DNA from: a virus
Direction: 5' to 3' (one strand)
Virus record (IMG/VR): IMGVR_UViG_3300023174_005350
Location: 1 to 64,000 of that record
Length of the DNA: 64,000 bases
Shown: piece after piece, positions 1-5,242 of the stretch
Position numbering within the stretch: position 1 is the stretch's first letter
Layout: each line of letters starts with the position of its first letter
Position numbers and translations under genes: made by a program
Notes under the pieces: generated by a model
The model's database searches: none
What the model saw: only the letters and a program-made list of their open reading frames with translations
Told to the model about the DNA's origin: nothing

Positions 1-29
1 AGATTGACAATCTCCAGATTGACGAGTTG

Positions 30-58
30 TTGCGTTCCCTTCGCAGCTAGGATATAAT
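30..58 (+). promoter_or_regulatory. sigma70-like promoter, leaderless type
   Basis: TTGCGT (30-35), 17-nt spacer, TATAAT (53-58). The ATG at 66 lies 7 nt after the -10 hexamer, which is where transcription would start, so no Shine-Dalgarno leader is possible. Confidence 0.75.
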
Positions 59-65
59 AACCACC

Positions 66-263
66 ATGACCATCAACGTTAAGAATCGTGACACTGGCAA
101 GCTTGTTTACTGTGGCGATACCATTGTTGGAATCTATAACGAGCCGTGGATTTTTCTTGCTATGTCAAGCCCAATGACAGTGTGGGTTCGTGACCCGATT
201 ACTGGTGCGGTTGTTGACTTTGACCCGTCCACTATGGTAATCGACGTGGACGTGGTAGCCTAA
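66..263 (+). CDS. small protein of unknown function (65 aa)
   Basis: No family recognised. The 65-residue product has a beta-rich pattern (repeated V/I alternation, WIFLAM and VWVRDP segments) and ends in an acidic-hydrophobic VIDVDVVA tail; it has one cysteine and no zinc motif, unlike most neighbours. The ATG at 66 is chosen because a TATAAT lies just upstream at 53-58 and the start begins ATGACC, as in several other genes of this region. It is the first of the leaderless micro-genes and is followed by palindromic module A. Confidence 0.7.
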   Translation: MTINVKNRDTGKLVYCGDTIVGIYNEPWIFLAMSSPMTVWVRDPITGAVVDFDPSTMVIDVDVVA

Positions 264-290
264 CCTGTAGCCTTGGCACGGAGCTTGCAC

Positions 291-346
291 AGCCGCCGCG
301 CCGTAGGCGCGGCTGGCATTATATCATAATAAAAAATAAAAGCAAG
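291..346 (-). promoter_or_regulatory. palindromic module A with inward reverse promoter
   Basis: GC-rich palindrome: arms 295-302 and 306-313 (8 bp, loop GTA). It is followed by ATTATA at 318-323, which on the minus strand is TATAAT, with CTTGCT (plus 341-346) 17 nt upstream of it. The promoter points leftwards through the palindrome, antisense to the gene at 66-263. No convincing forward promoter abuts it. The preceding sequence AGCCTTGGCA..GAG.TTGCA is shared with module B. Confidence 0.65.
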
Positions 347-445
347 AGAAAAAAACTAATAATGTCCACCCACCCACGGGCAAACGGCGCATGTTAGTCC
401 ATCCAGCAACGGGAGTCAAGGACGAAAAAAAATGCATCCACCCTC

Positions 446-474
446 TTGCACGCACACGGAAGCGCGTCTATAAT
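446..474 (+). promoter_or_regulatory. sigma70-like promoter, leaderless type
   Basis: TTGCAC (446-451), 17-nt spacer, TATAAT (469-474), 6 nt, then ATG at 481. Confidence 0.75.
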
Positions 475-480
475 AAGGGC

Positions 481-666
481 ATGACCAACCAAACCTGCAA
501 CGGACGGCACACGAAGAACGATGGTTCCTACTGGGTGAACGATGCGCGTGGTATCCCGCTTGCCCGCGTCTGCACCAAGTGCGAGGATGCGAAGCTTGCA
601 AAGTATCGGAAGGACGTTCGCACGAACTCTAACTATTGGGCAGACGAGATTGTTGACGGCGACTAA
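481..666 (+). CDS. small basic Cys-containing protein (61 aa)
   Basis: Unrecognised 61-residue protein with a CTKC pair near residue 37 and another Cys near residue 6, rich in K, R and N; it could bind zinc or nucleic acid. The frame is open further upstream (to 391), but ATG 481 is preferred: it sits 6 nt after a TATAAT, begins ATGACC like its neighbours, and is the point where typical small-protein sequence begins (MTNQTC). The last codons contain the -35 of the promoter for the next gene. Confidence 0.7.
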   Translation: MTNQTCNGRHTKNDGSYWVNDARGIPLARVCTKCEDAKLAKYRKDVRTNSNYWADEIVDGD

Positions 667-682
667 GGTTCCAGCGTATAAT
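653..682 (+). promoter_or_regulatory. sigma70-like promoter with leader
   Basis: TTGACG (653-658), 18-nt spacer, TATAAT (677-682). TTCCAGCGTATAATAT (669-684) is identical to 2123-2138. Unlike most promoters here, it leaves a leader of about 33 nt before ATG 722. Confidence 0.75.
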
Positions 683-688
683 ATCCCG

Positions 689-703
689 GCAGTTAACCCG
701 TAG
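689..703 (+). repeat. conserved leader block, copy 1
   Basis: GCAGTTAACCCGTAG, identical in all 15 bases to 1699-1713. Both copies begin 6-7 nt after a TATAAT, at or next to the expected +1, and both are followed by an A-rich GAGAGAAAAAA stretch before the ATG. Confidence 0.75.
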
Positions 704-721
704 CACAAACGAGAGAAAAAA

Positions 722-1024
722 ATGATCATCTTCCGTCGCCTCATCCGTTCCAAGGGTTCTCAGTCCGCGAAGCTTGTCGGTGGACACCGTTTCGCGGTGA
801 ATGTTAAGACGCTGATCGCTCATGCAAAGCAGACCCGTCACGTCTACGCTTTCATTGACGAGAACGGCAACGAAGGGACCATTCGTTCCGGTGTCCTCAT
901 GCGGACGGTTGATAGCCACGTTCGCAACACCCTGACGGTTCAGGATGCGATCCAGCGTCCCTTGCCGTTTTCGGTTGACAACACTCCCGAGGTTGTGATT
1001 CGGAATGGTGTGATTGCAGCCTAG
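722..1024 (+). CDS. protein of unknown function (100 aa)
   Basis: Unrecognised 100-residue protein. Residues 20-60 look like alternating beta strands (FAVNVKTLIAHAK, HVYAFIDENG), with an Asn/Val-rich C-terminal half. It is one of two genes here preceded by a real untranslated leader rather than a leaderless start; the leader shares a 15-nt block with that of the gene at 1732, so the two may be co-regulated although the proteins show no obvious similarity. Its TAG stop is followed at once by the TTGACA of module B. Confidence 0.7.
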   Translation: MIIFRRLIRSKGSQSAKLVGGHRFAVNVKTLIAHAKQTRHVYAFIDENGNEGTIRSGVLMRTVDSHVRNTLTVQDAIQRPLPFSVDNTPEVVIRNGVIAA

Positions 1025-1139
1025 TTGACAACCCCTTGGCTCCCGTGCTAGAATAAGGCGGGAGCCTTGGCATAGAGGTTGCAGCCGCCCTTCGGGCGTC
1101 GGCTGGCACGATTATATCATGGGCAAAAGATAAAAGCAA
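1025..1139. promoter_or_regulatory. palindromic module B with opposed promoters
   Basis: Forward: TTGACA (1025-1030), 18 nt, TAGAAT (1049-1054). The -10 sits in the centre of an inverted repeat, GGCTCCCG (1038-1045) and CGGGAGCC (1059-1066). Then comes the palindrome AGCCGCCC (1083-1090)/GGGC...GGCT (1094-1104), and a reverse promoter: ATTATA (1111-1116), 17 nt, AAGCAA (1134-1139), i.e. TTGCTT-17-TATAAT on the minus strand. The start sites face each other about 43 bp apart. Confidence 0.65.
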
Positions 1140-1174
1140 CTAAAAAAAGAAAAAAAGAAAGTGGTTCCACCCCC

Positions 1175-1203
1175 TTGCAATCGTATGGGAGCGCGCATAT
1201 AAT
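1175..1203 (+). promoter_or_regulatory. sigma70-like promoter, leaderless type
   Basis: TTGCAA (1175-1180), 17 nt, TATAAT (1198-1203), 6 nt, ATG 1210. Confidence 0.75.
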
Positions 1204-1209
1204 ATCGCC

Positions 1210-1377
1210 ATGACCCAGACCGAGTTTCCCTTCCTGAGCAAGATCCGCACCTGCGAGGTTTGCAAGCACTCTTATGTTTCCGTGCTTGTCAACTGGGATC
1301 GTTGCGGAGTGTGCGAGGAAAACGTTAGGAAAGAAAATCTGAAATCAATACTTGCACGCTTCAACGTGAAGGAGTAG
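1210..1377 (+). CDS. zinc-ribbon microprotein (55 aa)
   Basis: 55 residues beginning MTQTEFPFLSKIRTCEVC. Two CxxC knuckles (C15-C18 and C32-C35) separated by 13 residues form a classical zinc-ribbon layout, followed by a basic helix. Function is unknown; such proteins often bind nucleic acid or RNA polymerase, but nothing here proves that. The stop codon TAG (1375-1377) is also the first half of the -10 (TAGAAT) of the next gene, and the -35 of that promoter lies inside this gene. Confidence 0.7.
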   Translation: MTQTEFPFLSKIRTCEVCKHSYVSVLVNWDRCGVCEENVRKENLKSILARFNVKE

Positions 1378-1380
1378 AAT
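1352..1380 (+). promoter_or_regulatory. sigma70-like promoter, leaderless type
   Basis: TTGCAC (1352-1357), 17 nt, TAGAAT (1375-1380), 7 nt, ATG 1388. The -10 overlaps the preceding stop codon. Confidence 0.7.
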
Positions 1381-1387
1381 AACCGCC

Positions 1388-1552
1388 ATGAACAAGCCAA
1401 AGCGAATCAAGATTGTTCTCCAGAAGAAGGCGTGCGTCAAGTGTCTGACGCAATGGCAGACTAGCAATAAGGATAGCAAGGTTTGCCCTTCGTGCGTCAA
1501 TGACCCTTCAACAATCCTCACGCGGTGCCTTGCAAACATTGTGAAGCTGTGA
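1388..1552 (+). CDS. zinc-ribbon microprotein (54 aa)
   Basis: 54 residues starting MNKPKRIKIVLQKKACVKC, with CVKC (16-19) and CPSC (33-36). It has the same two-knuckle layout and nearly the same length as the product of 1210-1377, so the two may be diverged duplicates. The N-terminus is strongly basic. The start has no Shine-Dalgarno and lies 7 nt after a -10 hexamer. Function unknown. Confidence 0.7.
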   Translation: MNKPKRIKIVLQKKACVKCLTQWQTSNKDSKVCPSCVNDPSTILTRCLANIVKL

Positions 1553-1558
1553 GAGAAT
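1530..1558 (+). promoter_or_regulatory. weaker sigma70-like promoter, leaderless type
   Basis: TTGCAA (1530-1535), 17 nt, GAGAAT (1553-1558), 5 nt, ATG 1564. The -10 departs from consensus at two positions; support comes mainly from the shared geometry. Confidence 0.5.
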
Positions 1559-1563
1559 AAGAC

Positions 1564-1683
1564 ATGATCAAAGCAAAGCGGGTTGGCGGTCTTTACTTCC
1601 TGTCCATCGGTCGTCTCCAGATTTCATTTTGTGTCAAGCGTAAGCCTAGCAAGAAAAAGATGTTGGTCCCTCCGCAGTTCTGA
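1564..1683 (+). CDS. basic microprotein (39 aa)
   Basis: 39 residues, MIKAKRVGGLYFLSIGRLQI..., with a hydrophobic middle and a Lys-rich tail (KRKPSKKKM). No family is recognised. It is accepted because it fits the chain of promoter-ATG units, its frame is closed tightly by neighbours on both sides, and its composition matches them. Its TGA is followed within 3 nt by the TATAAT of the next gene. Confidence 0.5.
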   Translation: MIKAKRVGGLYFLSIGRLQISFCVKRKPSKKKMLVPPQF

Positions 1684-1691
1684 TGTATAAT
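1663..1691 (+). promoter_or_regulatory. sigma70-like promoter with leader
   Basis: TTGGTC (1663-1668), 17 nt, TATAAT (1686-1691). It leads into the conserved leader of the gene at 1732. Confidence 0.6.
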
Positions 1692-1698
1692 AACCCTC

Positions 1699-1713
1699 GC
1701 AGTTAACCCGTAG
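1699..1713 (+). repeat. conserved leader block, copy 2
   Basis: GCAGTTAACCCGTAG, identical to 689-703 and in the same position relative to promoter and start codon. Confidence 0.75.
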
Positions 1714-1731
1714 AACGAAAGAGAAAAAACA

Positions 1732-1968
1732 ATGGCTACTTTCCTTGACGTGGCAGAGAAGCTTAACTCCTACAAGCGTTCCAACGGTCAGCGCGTGCTG
1801 TATGTGACCGATGCAGCGATTGTGCTTGACAGTCCGGTAGTGAGCGGTAACGAGGTTGCCGCCGTTATTGAGGGTCAGGTTTGCACGTTCACTCTCGGTG
1901 TCAACTGCTATCGTATGCTCCGCACGCGCCGTGTTGAGACTACTGAAACGTGGACGCTGGACGAGTAA
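1732..1968 (+). CDS. protein of unknown function (78 aa)
   Basis: 78 residues, MATFLDVAEKLNSYKRSNGQ..., with a helical start and beta-like remainder (VLYVTDAAIVLD, VAAVIEGQVCTFTLGV). Not recognised. It has a leader of about 35 nt shared in part with the gene at 722. Module C follows 11 nt after its stop; the reverse promoter of that module would produce RNA antisense to this gene. Confidence 0.7.
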   Translation: MATFLDVAEKLNSYKRSNGQRVLYVTDAAIVLDSPVVSGNEVAAVIEGQVCTFTLGVNCYRMLRTRRVETTETWTLDE

Positions 1969-1979
1969 GAAAATAAAGC

Positions 1980-2061
1980 TTGACAGCTTGCCGAGTCGGT
2001 GGCATAATAGCCGCCGATTTCGGCGGCTGCATATTATATCATAAGGAAAAGAATAAAGCAA
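1980..2061. promoter_or_regulatory. palindromic module C with face-to-face promoters
   Basis: Forward: TTGACA (1980-1985), 17 nt, CATAAT (2003-2008). Perfect palindrome AGCCGCCG (2009-2016), loop ATTT, CGGCGGCT (2021-2028). Reverse: ATTATA (2033-2038), 17 nt, AAGCAA (2056-2061), i.e. TTGCTT-17-TATAAT. The -10 hexamers are 24 bp apart, so both predicted start sites fall inside the palindrome. Confidence 0.75.
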
Positions 2062-2106
2062 TAAAGAAAAGCACGGGAAGATAAGAAAAAAAAGATGTGC
2101 AGGCTC

Positions 2107-2136
2107 TTGATTCCCGTAGAGATTCCAGCGTATAAT
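2107..2136 (+). promoter_or_regulatory. sigma70-like promoter, leaderless type
   Basis: TTGATT (2107-2112), 18 nt, TATAAT (2131-2136), 6 nt, ATG 2143. The 16 bases 2123-2138 are identical to 669-684. Confidence 0.7.
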
Positions 2137-2142
2137 ATGGGC

Positions 2143-2274
2143 ATGAACGAGAACAACAGCTGGTGCAAGGATTGCGGCACGGAGAAGAACCTTGTCATTT
2201 TCTCCGAGGCTCCGAAGGTTGTCCTTTGCACGGAGTGCGCCATGTGGCGTGACAGCAAGATTGACAAGCGGTAA
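2143..2274 (+). CDS. zinc-ribbon microprotein (43 aa)
   Basis: 43 residues, MNENNSWCKDCGTEKNLVIF..., with CKDC (8-11) and CTEC (29-32), a minimal two-knuckle zinc-binding layout. Function unknown. The start follows TATAAT by 6 nt. The -35 (TTGACA) for the next gene lies in its last codons. Confidence 0.7.
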   Translation: MNENNSWCKDCGTEKNLVIFSEAPKVVLCTECAMWRDSKIDKR

Positions 2275-2290
2275 AAGCGCAAGGTATAAT
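2261..2290 (+). promoter_or_regulatory. sigma70 promoter, consensus hexamers, leaderless type
   Basis: TTGACA (2261-2266), 18 nt, TATAAT (2285-2290), 6 nt, ATG 2297. Both hexamers are perfect. Confidence 0.8.
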
Positions 2291-2296
2291 ATCACC

Positions 2297-2527
2297 ATGA
2301 CCAACAACAACGGCGTCACCTTCTGCGATGTGTGCGACAACGAGTGCGAGCAGAGCGAGATCTCTGTGCGTGAGGACTTCAACGGTGAGTGCGAGGAAGT
2401 GTGCCGCACCTGCGTGGATCAGGAGAACATGACGGAGGATGAAGTGGACGAGATGAACATGTTGGAGGAGGAGTCTGACGCCGATGTGCGGGAAGATATC
2501 CTCGATATGTACTACAACGAATATTAG
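2297..2527 (+). CDS. acidic zinc-ribbon-like protein (76 aa)
   Basis: 76 residues, MTNNNGVTFCDVCDNECEQ..., with CDVC near residues 10-13, further Cys at 17 and 31, and CRTC near 36-39, then a very acidic tail (DEVDEMNMLEEESDADVRED). The acidic tail is like that of DNA-mimic or protein-inhibitor phage proteins, which is only a suggestion. The start is chosen by the promoter 6 nt upstream; the frame is open earlier. Its TAG stop runs directly into the TTGACA of module D. Confidence 0.7.
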   Translation: MTNNNGVTFCDVCDNECEQSEISVREDFNGECEEVCRTCVDQENMTEDEVDEMNMLEEESDADVREDILDMYYNEY

Positions 2528-2613
2528 TTGACAGGCGTTGGGGGGTTTGCTATACTAGCCCCCCGCGCCGTAGGCGCGGCTGGCATTATACCCCATGTGT
2601 AGTGGCGAGTCAA
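2528..2613. promoter_or_regulatory. palindromic module D with face-to-face promoters
   Basis: Forward: TTGACA (2528-2533), 17 nt, TATACT (2551-2556). Palindrome CCGCGCC (2563-2569), loop GTA, GGCGCGG (2573-2579). Reverse: ATTATA (2585-2590), 17 nt, AGTCAA (2608-2613), i.e. TTGACT-17-TATAAT. The -10 hexamers are 28 bp apart. Confidence 0.75.
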
Positions 2614-2648
2614 GCTAAAAGCGCAGCGTGGAAAAAATAAATAAATGC

Positions 2649-2677
2649 TTGCGTGTACCCCCGGTTCATGAGAGTAT
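2649..2677 (+). promoter_or_regulatory. weak sigma70-like promoter, leaderless type
   Basis: TTGCGT (2649-2654), 17 nt, GAGTAT (2672-2677), 6 nt, ATG 2684. The -10 is poor, but spacing matches the rest of the family. Confidence 0.45.
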
Positions 2678-2683
2678 GTGCGT

Positions 2684-3049
2684 ATGACCAACAACAACAT
2701 GACCATCGAGATCCGCGTGGGCGACGAGCTTCAGGAGATTGTTGTGTCCACCAAGTGGGAGATTTGCGAGCGTTGCGAGGGCAACGGCAAGCACGACCCT
2801 GAGTCGTTCTCCAACGGCTTTACCCAGAGCGAGTTCTATGAACTCTTCGACGATGAGGAGGAGCGCGAAAACTATTTCAATGGCAAGCACGATGTTGCGT
2901 GCCGCGAGTGCAACGCCTCGGGCAAGGTGCGCGTGCCTGACCTTAGCTCTCTCACGGACGAGGAGCGCGAGGGCTACGAGCGTGCGCTGGAGGACCGTGC
3001 CGACTACGAGCGGGAGTGCCGCTACGAGCGCCGGTACCTCGGGTACTAG
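2684..3049 (+). CDS. DnaJ-type zinc-finger-like protein (121 aa)
   Basis: 121 residues. CERCEGNGKH (C28, C31) and CRECNASGKV (C73, C76) are CxxCxGxG-like repeats as in the cysteine-rich region of DnaJ, but the J domain and the other two repeats are missing. The C-terminal half is a long charged helix rich in E, R and Y. A GTG at 2678 is also in frame; ATG 2684 is preferred because it starts MTNNN, exactly like the gene at 2297, and keeps the 6-nt distance to the -10. Partner and role unknown. Confidence 0.7.
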   Translation: MTNNNMTIEIRVGDELQEIVVSTKWEICERCEGNGKHDPESFSNGFTQSEFYELFDDEEERENYFNGKHDVACRECNASGKVRVPDLSSLTDEEREGYERALEDRADYERECRYERRYLGY

Positions 3050-3109
3050 TTGCCCCTGTCAAGGGGGTGGTGGTTGGCTAAATAAAAAAAATAAAAGCCT
3101 CCCACCCCC

Positions 3110-3205
3110 TTGACGAATATCCACAGGTATGGTAAACTAGCCGCCTCGTTCCTCGGCGGGAGGCTGGGACACCTATATTATATCACGGGTGGATAGGTAG
3201 CGCAA
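3110..3205. promoter_or_regulatory. palindromic module E with face-to-face promoters
   Basis: Forward: TTGACG (3110-3115), 17 nt, TAAACT (3133-3138). Palindrome CCGCC (3141-3145)/GGCGG (3155-3159), with flanking AGCC/GGCT. Reverse: ATTATA (3177-3182), 17 nt, GCGCAA (3200-3205), i.e. TTGCGC-17-TATAAT. The -10 hexamers are 38 bp apart. Confidence 0.65.
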
Positions 3206-3230
3206 GAAATAAAAAAAGATATTCCACCAC

Positions 3231-3260
3231 TTGCCCACCACCATCCTATCAAGGTAAGCT
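3231..3260 (+). promoter_or_regulatory. probable sigma70-like promoter
   Basis: TTGCCC (3231-3236), 18 nt, TAAGCT (3255-3260), followed by a leader with ATAGGAG before ATG 3282. Confidence 0.45.
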
Positions 3261-3281
3261 AGACACATAGGAGAAAAGATT

Positions 3282-3692
3282 ATGGCGAGCAAAGACTACG
3301 AGAAGAACGATAAGTATTATGCAAAGCTTGAGCAACAGATTGAACAGGTTGCACTTATCATGCATAGGCTTAACAACATGTGGAGCTTCACAGGTTCCCA
3401 GCTGTCCTATGCCTGTGACAACTACATGCGTCCCCGTGACCTTGCCACACTAGAGGAGCGTGTGCATTGCTTGGTGCAGGCTTATGCTGCGCTAACAAAG
3501 AGTGTCACCTTGTATACATCTCAGGGATATGTCCTGCCAGCTTTCTGGGATAGTACGTTTGGCAAGCTAGGACAAGATATAATCTTTACCTTGCCTGAGA
3601 TGCTGCATGTCAAAAAAGAAAAAGCCTTCTATAAAAATTTGATAAAGACCTTCACCCTTGCGTGGGGGGAGTCCCCCTCCCTCCCCCTGTAA
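3282..3692 (+). CDS. helical protein of unknown function (136 aa)
   Basis: 136 residues, mostly helical, with aromatic and basic residues; no recognised domain. It differs from the preceding genes in having a conventional leader with AGGAG 8-12 nt before the ATG. It is the last gene of the GC-rich block; base composition drops sharply after it. Confidence 0.7.
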   Translation: MASKDYEKNDKYYAKLEQQIEQVALIMHRLNNMWSFTGSQLSYACDNYMRPRDLATLEERVHCLVQAYAALTKSVTLYTSQGYVLPAFWDSTFGKLGQDIIFTLPEMLHVKKEKAFYKNLIKTFTLAWGESPSLPL

Positions 3693-3726
3693 CGTCCATG
3701 GACCAGAAATATAAGTCTCTATGCTC

Positions 3727-3756
3727 TTGACAAGCGCGCTAAAAGGTGCCTATGGT
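3727..3756 (+). promoter_or_regulatory. possible sigma70-like promoter
   Basis: TTGACA (3727-3732), 18 nt, TATGGT (3751-3756), 24 nt before ATG 3781. It may read the small-protein operon that follows. Confidence 0.45.
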
Positions 3757-3780
3757 CTTAAATATACACGGGACTAAAAA

Positions 3781-4041
3781 ATGAAAAAATTCAAGTTCAA
3801 AATTGGTGATCTCATTGCATGTTATAATGATCCCGATAATTATAAAATAATACTCGGTTGGGTTGTAGACCGTTGGAAAAATAAAAAAGGCGAGAACAAC
3901 TACCATGTACATTGGAGCGATATAGCCGATAATTCGGATTATATACAAACGCCAATAGATGAATATGGCGTAAATGAGTGTTATAATTTACTACAAAAAG
4001 CCATCGAAACGGACACATGGCATGGTAAAAAAATTCTGTAA
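3781..4041 (+). CDS. IGDLV-family small beta protein, member 1 (86 aa)
   Basis: First of at least eight small paralogues between 3.7 and 7.7 kb sharing the pattern IGDLV - about 15 residues - G-[YW]-[IV]-V - about 10-20 residues - Y-x-V-x-W. Here: IGDLIACY, ILGWVVDRW, YHVHWSDI, then a C-terminal helix. The pattern suits a small SH3/KOW-like beta barrel. Comparable proteins occur in many phages but I know of no established function. Confidence 0.7.
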   Translation: MKKFKFKIGDLIACYNDPDNYKIILGWVVDRWKNKKGENNYHVHWSDIADNSDYIQTPIDEYGVNECYNLLQKAIETDTWHGKKIL

Positions 4042-4062
4042 AAAATTTTTTGGAAATTTTTC

Positions 4063-4326
4063 ATGAAAAAATCAAAGTACAATATAGGTGACTTGGTAGC
4101 AACCTATGTCCAATTTGATGATAAAAATGATATATTATTATTAGGATGGATAGTTAGTAAAAATATATATGTTACTATCAATAATAGAATGACGTGGATA
4201 TATGATATAGAATGGGCCGATGGTGAGCAGGAGGATGAAGTAGAAGAAGATGTTGTATATAATGTTATAAAGGCATTTCGGGAAGCAAAGCGCTATAAGC
4301 GTTGGACCCGAAGTAAATGGACATGA
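4063..4326 (+). CDS. IGDLV-family small beta protein, member 2 (87 aa)
   Basis: Core: IGDLVATY, LLLGWIVSK, YDIEWADG, followed by an acidic patch and a basic C-terminus. It begins 21 nt after member 1, with the same MKK(F/S)K start, indicating tandem duplication. It overlaps the following nuclease gene by 10 nt in another frame. Confidence 0.7.
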   Translation: MKKSKYNIGDLVATYVQFDDKNDILLLGWIVSKNIYVTINNRMTWIYDIEWADGEQEDEVEEDVVYNVIKAFREAKRYKRWTRSKWT

Positions 4327-5042
4327 TATATACGGAAGATGAAATAAAAAAACGATGTGTAGAATTAGTGAACGGACCCCCTCTGCCGGTGCTTGGCAAG
4401 GGGGATAAACGTTTTGGCATGACGCTAGAGAGGTATATGAATATCGATATAAACTCTCGCGTAACAAGCGATATTGAAAGTCTTGATTTAGAAATAAAAG
4501 CAAAAATAAAAAAAGAAACAGACCTAACGCTTTTTTCAACAAAACCTGCTTTTCTACGCTTGAATAGCGATGAATTCTTTCGTATTCATAACAAATTAAA
4601 AGATAACACTGAATCCTTGTACACGGACGTAGGCGGCGGCGTGAACTCATTTGGTTTGCAAATAAGCATCCAACAGACTGCTGAAGATATAGAAATGATT
4701 ATCTATGATGCTGAACGGAATATAAATCGCGCTTCAATCAACTTTGGTCACATTAAACATATAGCAAAAATGAAAATGCGAAACCTCTTGGTCGCCTACG
4801 GCGACAGATTGGAGGTTGCGGGCGTCGAACATGTCCGGTTTGATTCAGTTCATATCCACCAAAATTTGAATTTGACGAACGAAAAGATTCGTGACTTTCT
4901 ACTTAATAATAAGATGGTTTATTCTTTCAGACAGCGGAAGCGTCATGGTAAATACAAAGACCATGGTAGTGCATTCCGTTTGACGGATCCAAAATATTTG
5001 AAAGAATTGTATAGCAGTTATGAAGAGATACAACGTAAATGA
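4317..5042 (+). CDS. MvaI/BcnI-like restriction endonuclease fold protein (241 aa)
   Basis: Residues 27-80 carry the block typical of MvaI/BcnI-type nucleases: GKGDKRFGMTLERYMNID, then D52 followed by E59-I-K61 (PD-(D/E)xK-type catalytic trio), then TLFSTKPAF. The C-terminal half is unassigned and may recognise DNA. No DNA methyltransferase lies nearby, so the phage would need modified DNA or another way to protect itself; degradation of host or rival phage DNA is the natural guess. It is embedded in the small-protein array, overlapping both neighbours, and is slightly GC-richer than they are. Family assignment is from memory of the motif. Confidence 0.6.
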   Translation: MDMIYTEDEIKKRCVELVNGPPLPVLGKGDKRFGMTLERYMNIDINSRVTSDIESLDLEIKAKIKKETDLTLFSTKPAFLRLNSDEFFRIHNKLKDNTESLYTDVGGGVNSFGLQISIQQTAEDIEMIIYDAERNINRASINFGHIKHIAKMKMRNLLVAYGDRLEVAGVEHVRFDSVHIHQNLNLTNEKIRDFLLNNKMVYSFRQRKRHGKYKDHGSAFRLTDPKYLKELYSSYEEIQRK

Positions 5043-5242
5043 GAGATGATATTCCAATTGGAACATTGGTTTCCCTAAGTGGTGAAGACATAGGTATTGT
5101 TGTTGATCATCACTATATAAAAGCTTGGCCGGATGAAAGCGCAGATAACATAAGATATAAAGTTATCTATAAAATCAATATCATCAATAAAAATTTATAT
5201 AAATATTGCTATTCATATGAGATGGTAATATTAAGTGAATAG
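5039..5242 (+). CDS. IGDLV-family small beta protein, member 3 (67 aa)
   Basis: Core: IGTLVSL, IGIVVDHHY, YKVIYKI, YSYEMVIL. It starts in an ATGA overlap with the nuclease stop, so the two are translationally coupled. Divergent member; assignment rests on order and spacing of the motif. Confidence 0.65.
   Translation: MRDDIPIGTLVSLSGEDIGIVVDHHYIKAWPDESADNIRYKVIYKINIINKNLYKYCYSYEMVILSE

Noticed and set aside
391-480. Upstream extension of the gene at 481
   Set aside because: The added residues are low in coding character, and a promoter with TATAAT at 469-474 sits inside the extension.
1624-2409. Long minus-strand reading frame opposite the micro-genes (261 codons)
   Set aside because: It crosses several plus-strand genes with good promoters and CxxC motifs, its translation has no coherent domain, and it is explained as a shadow of codon bias in a GC-richer block.
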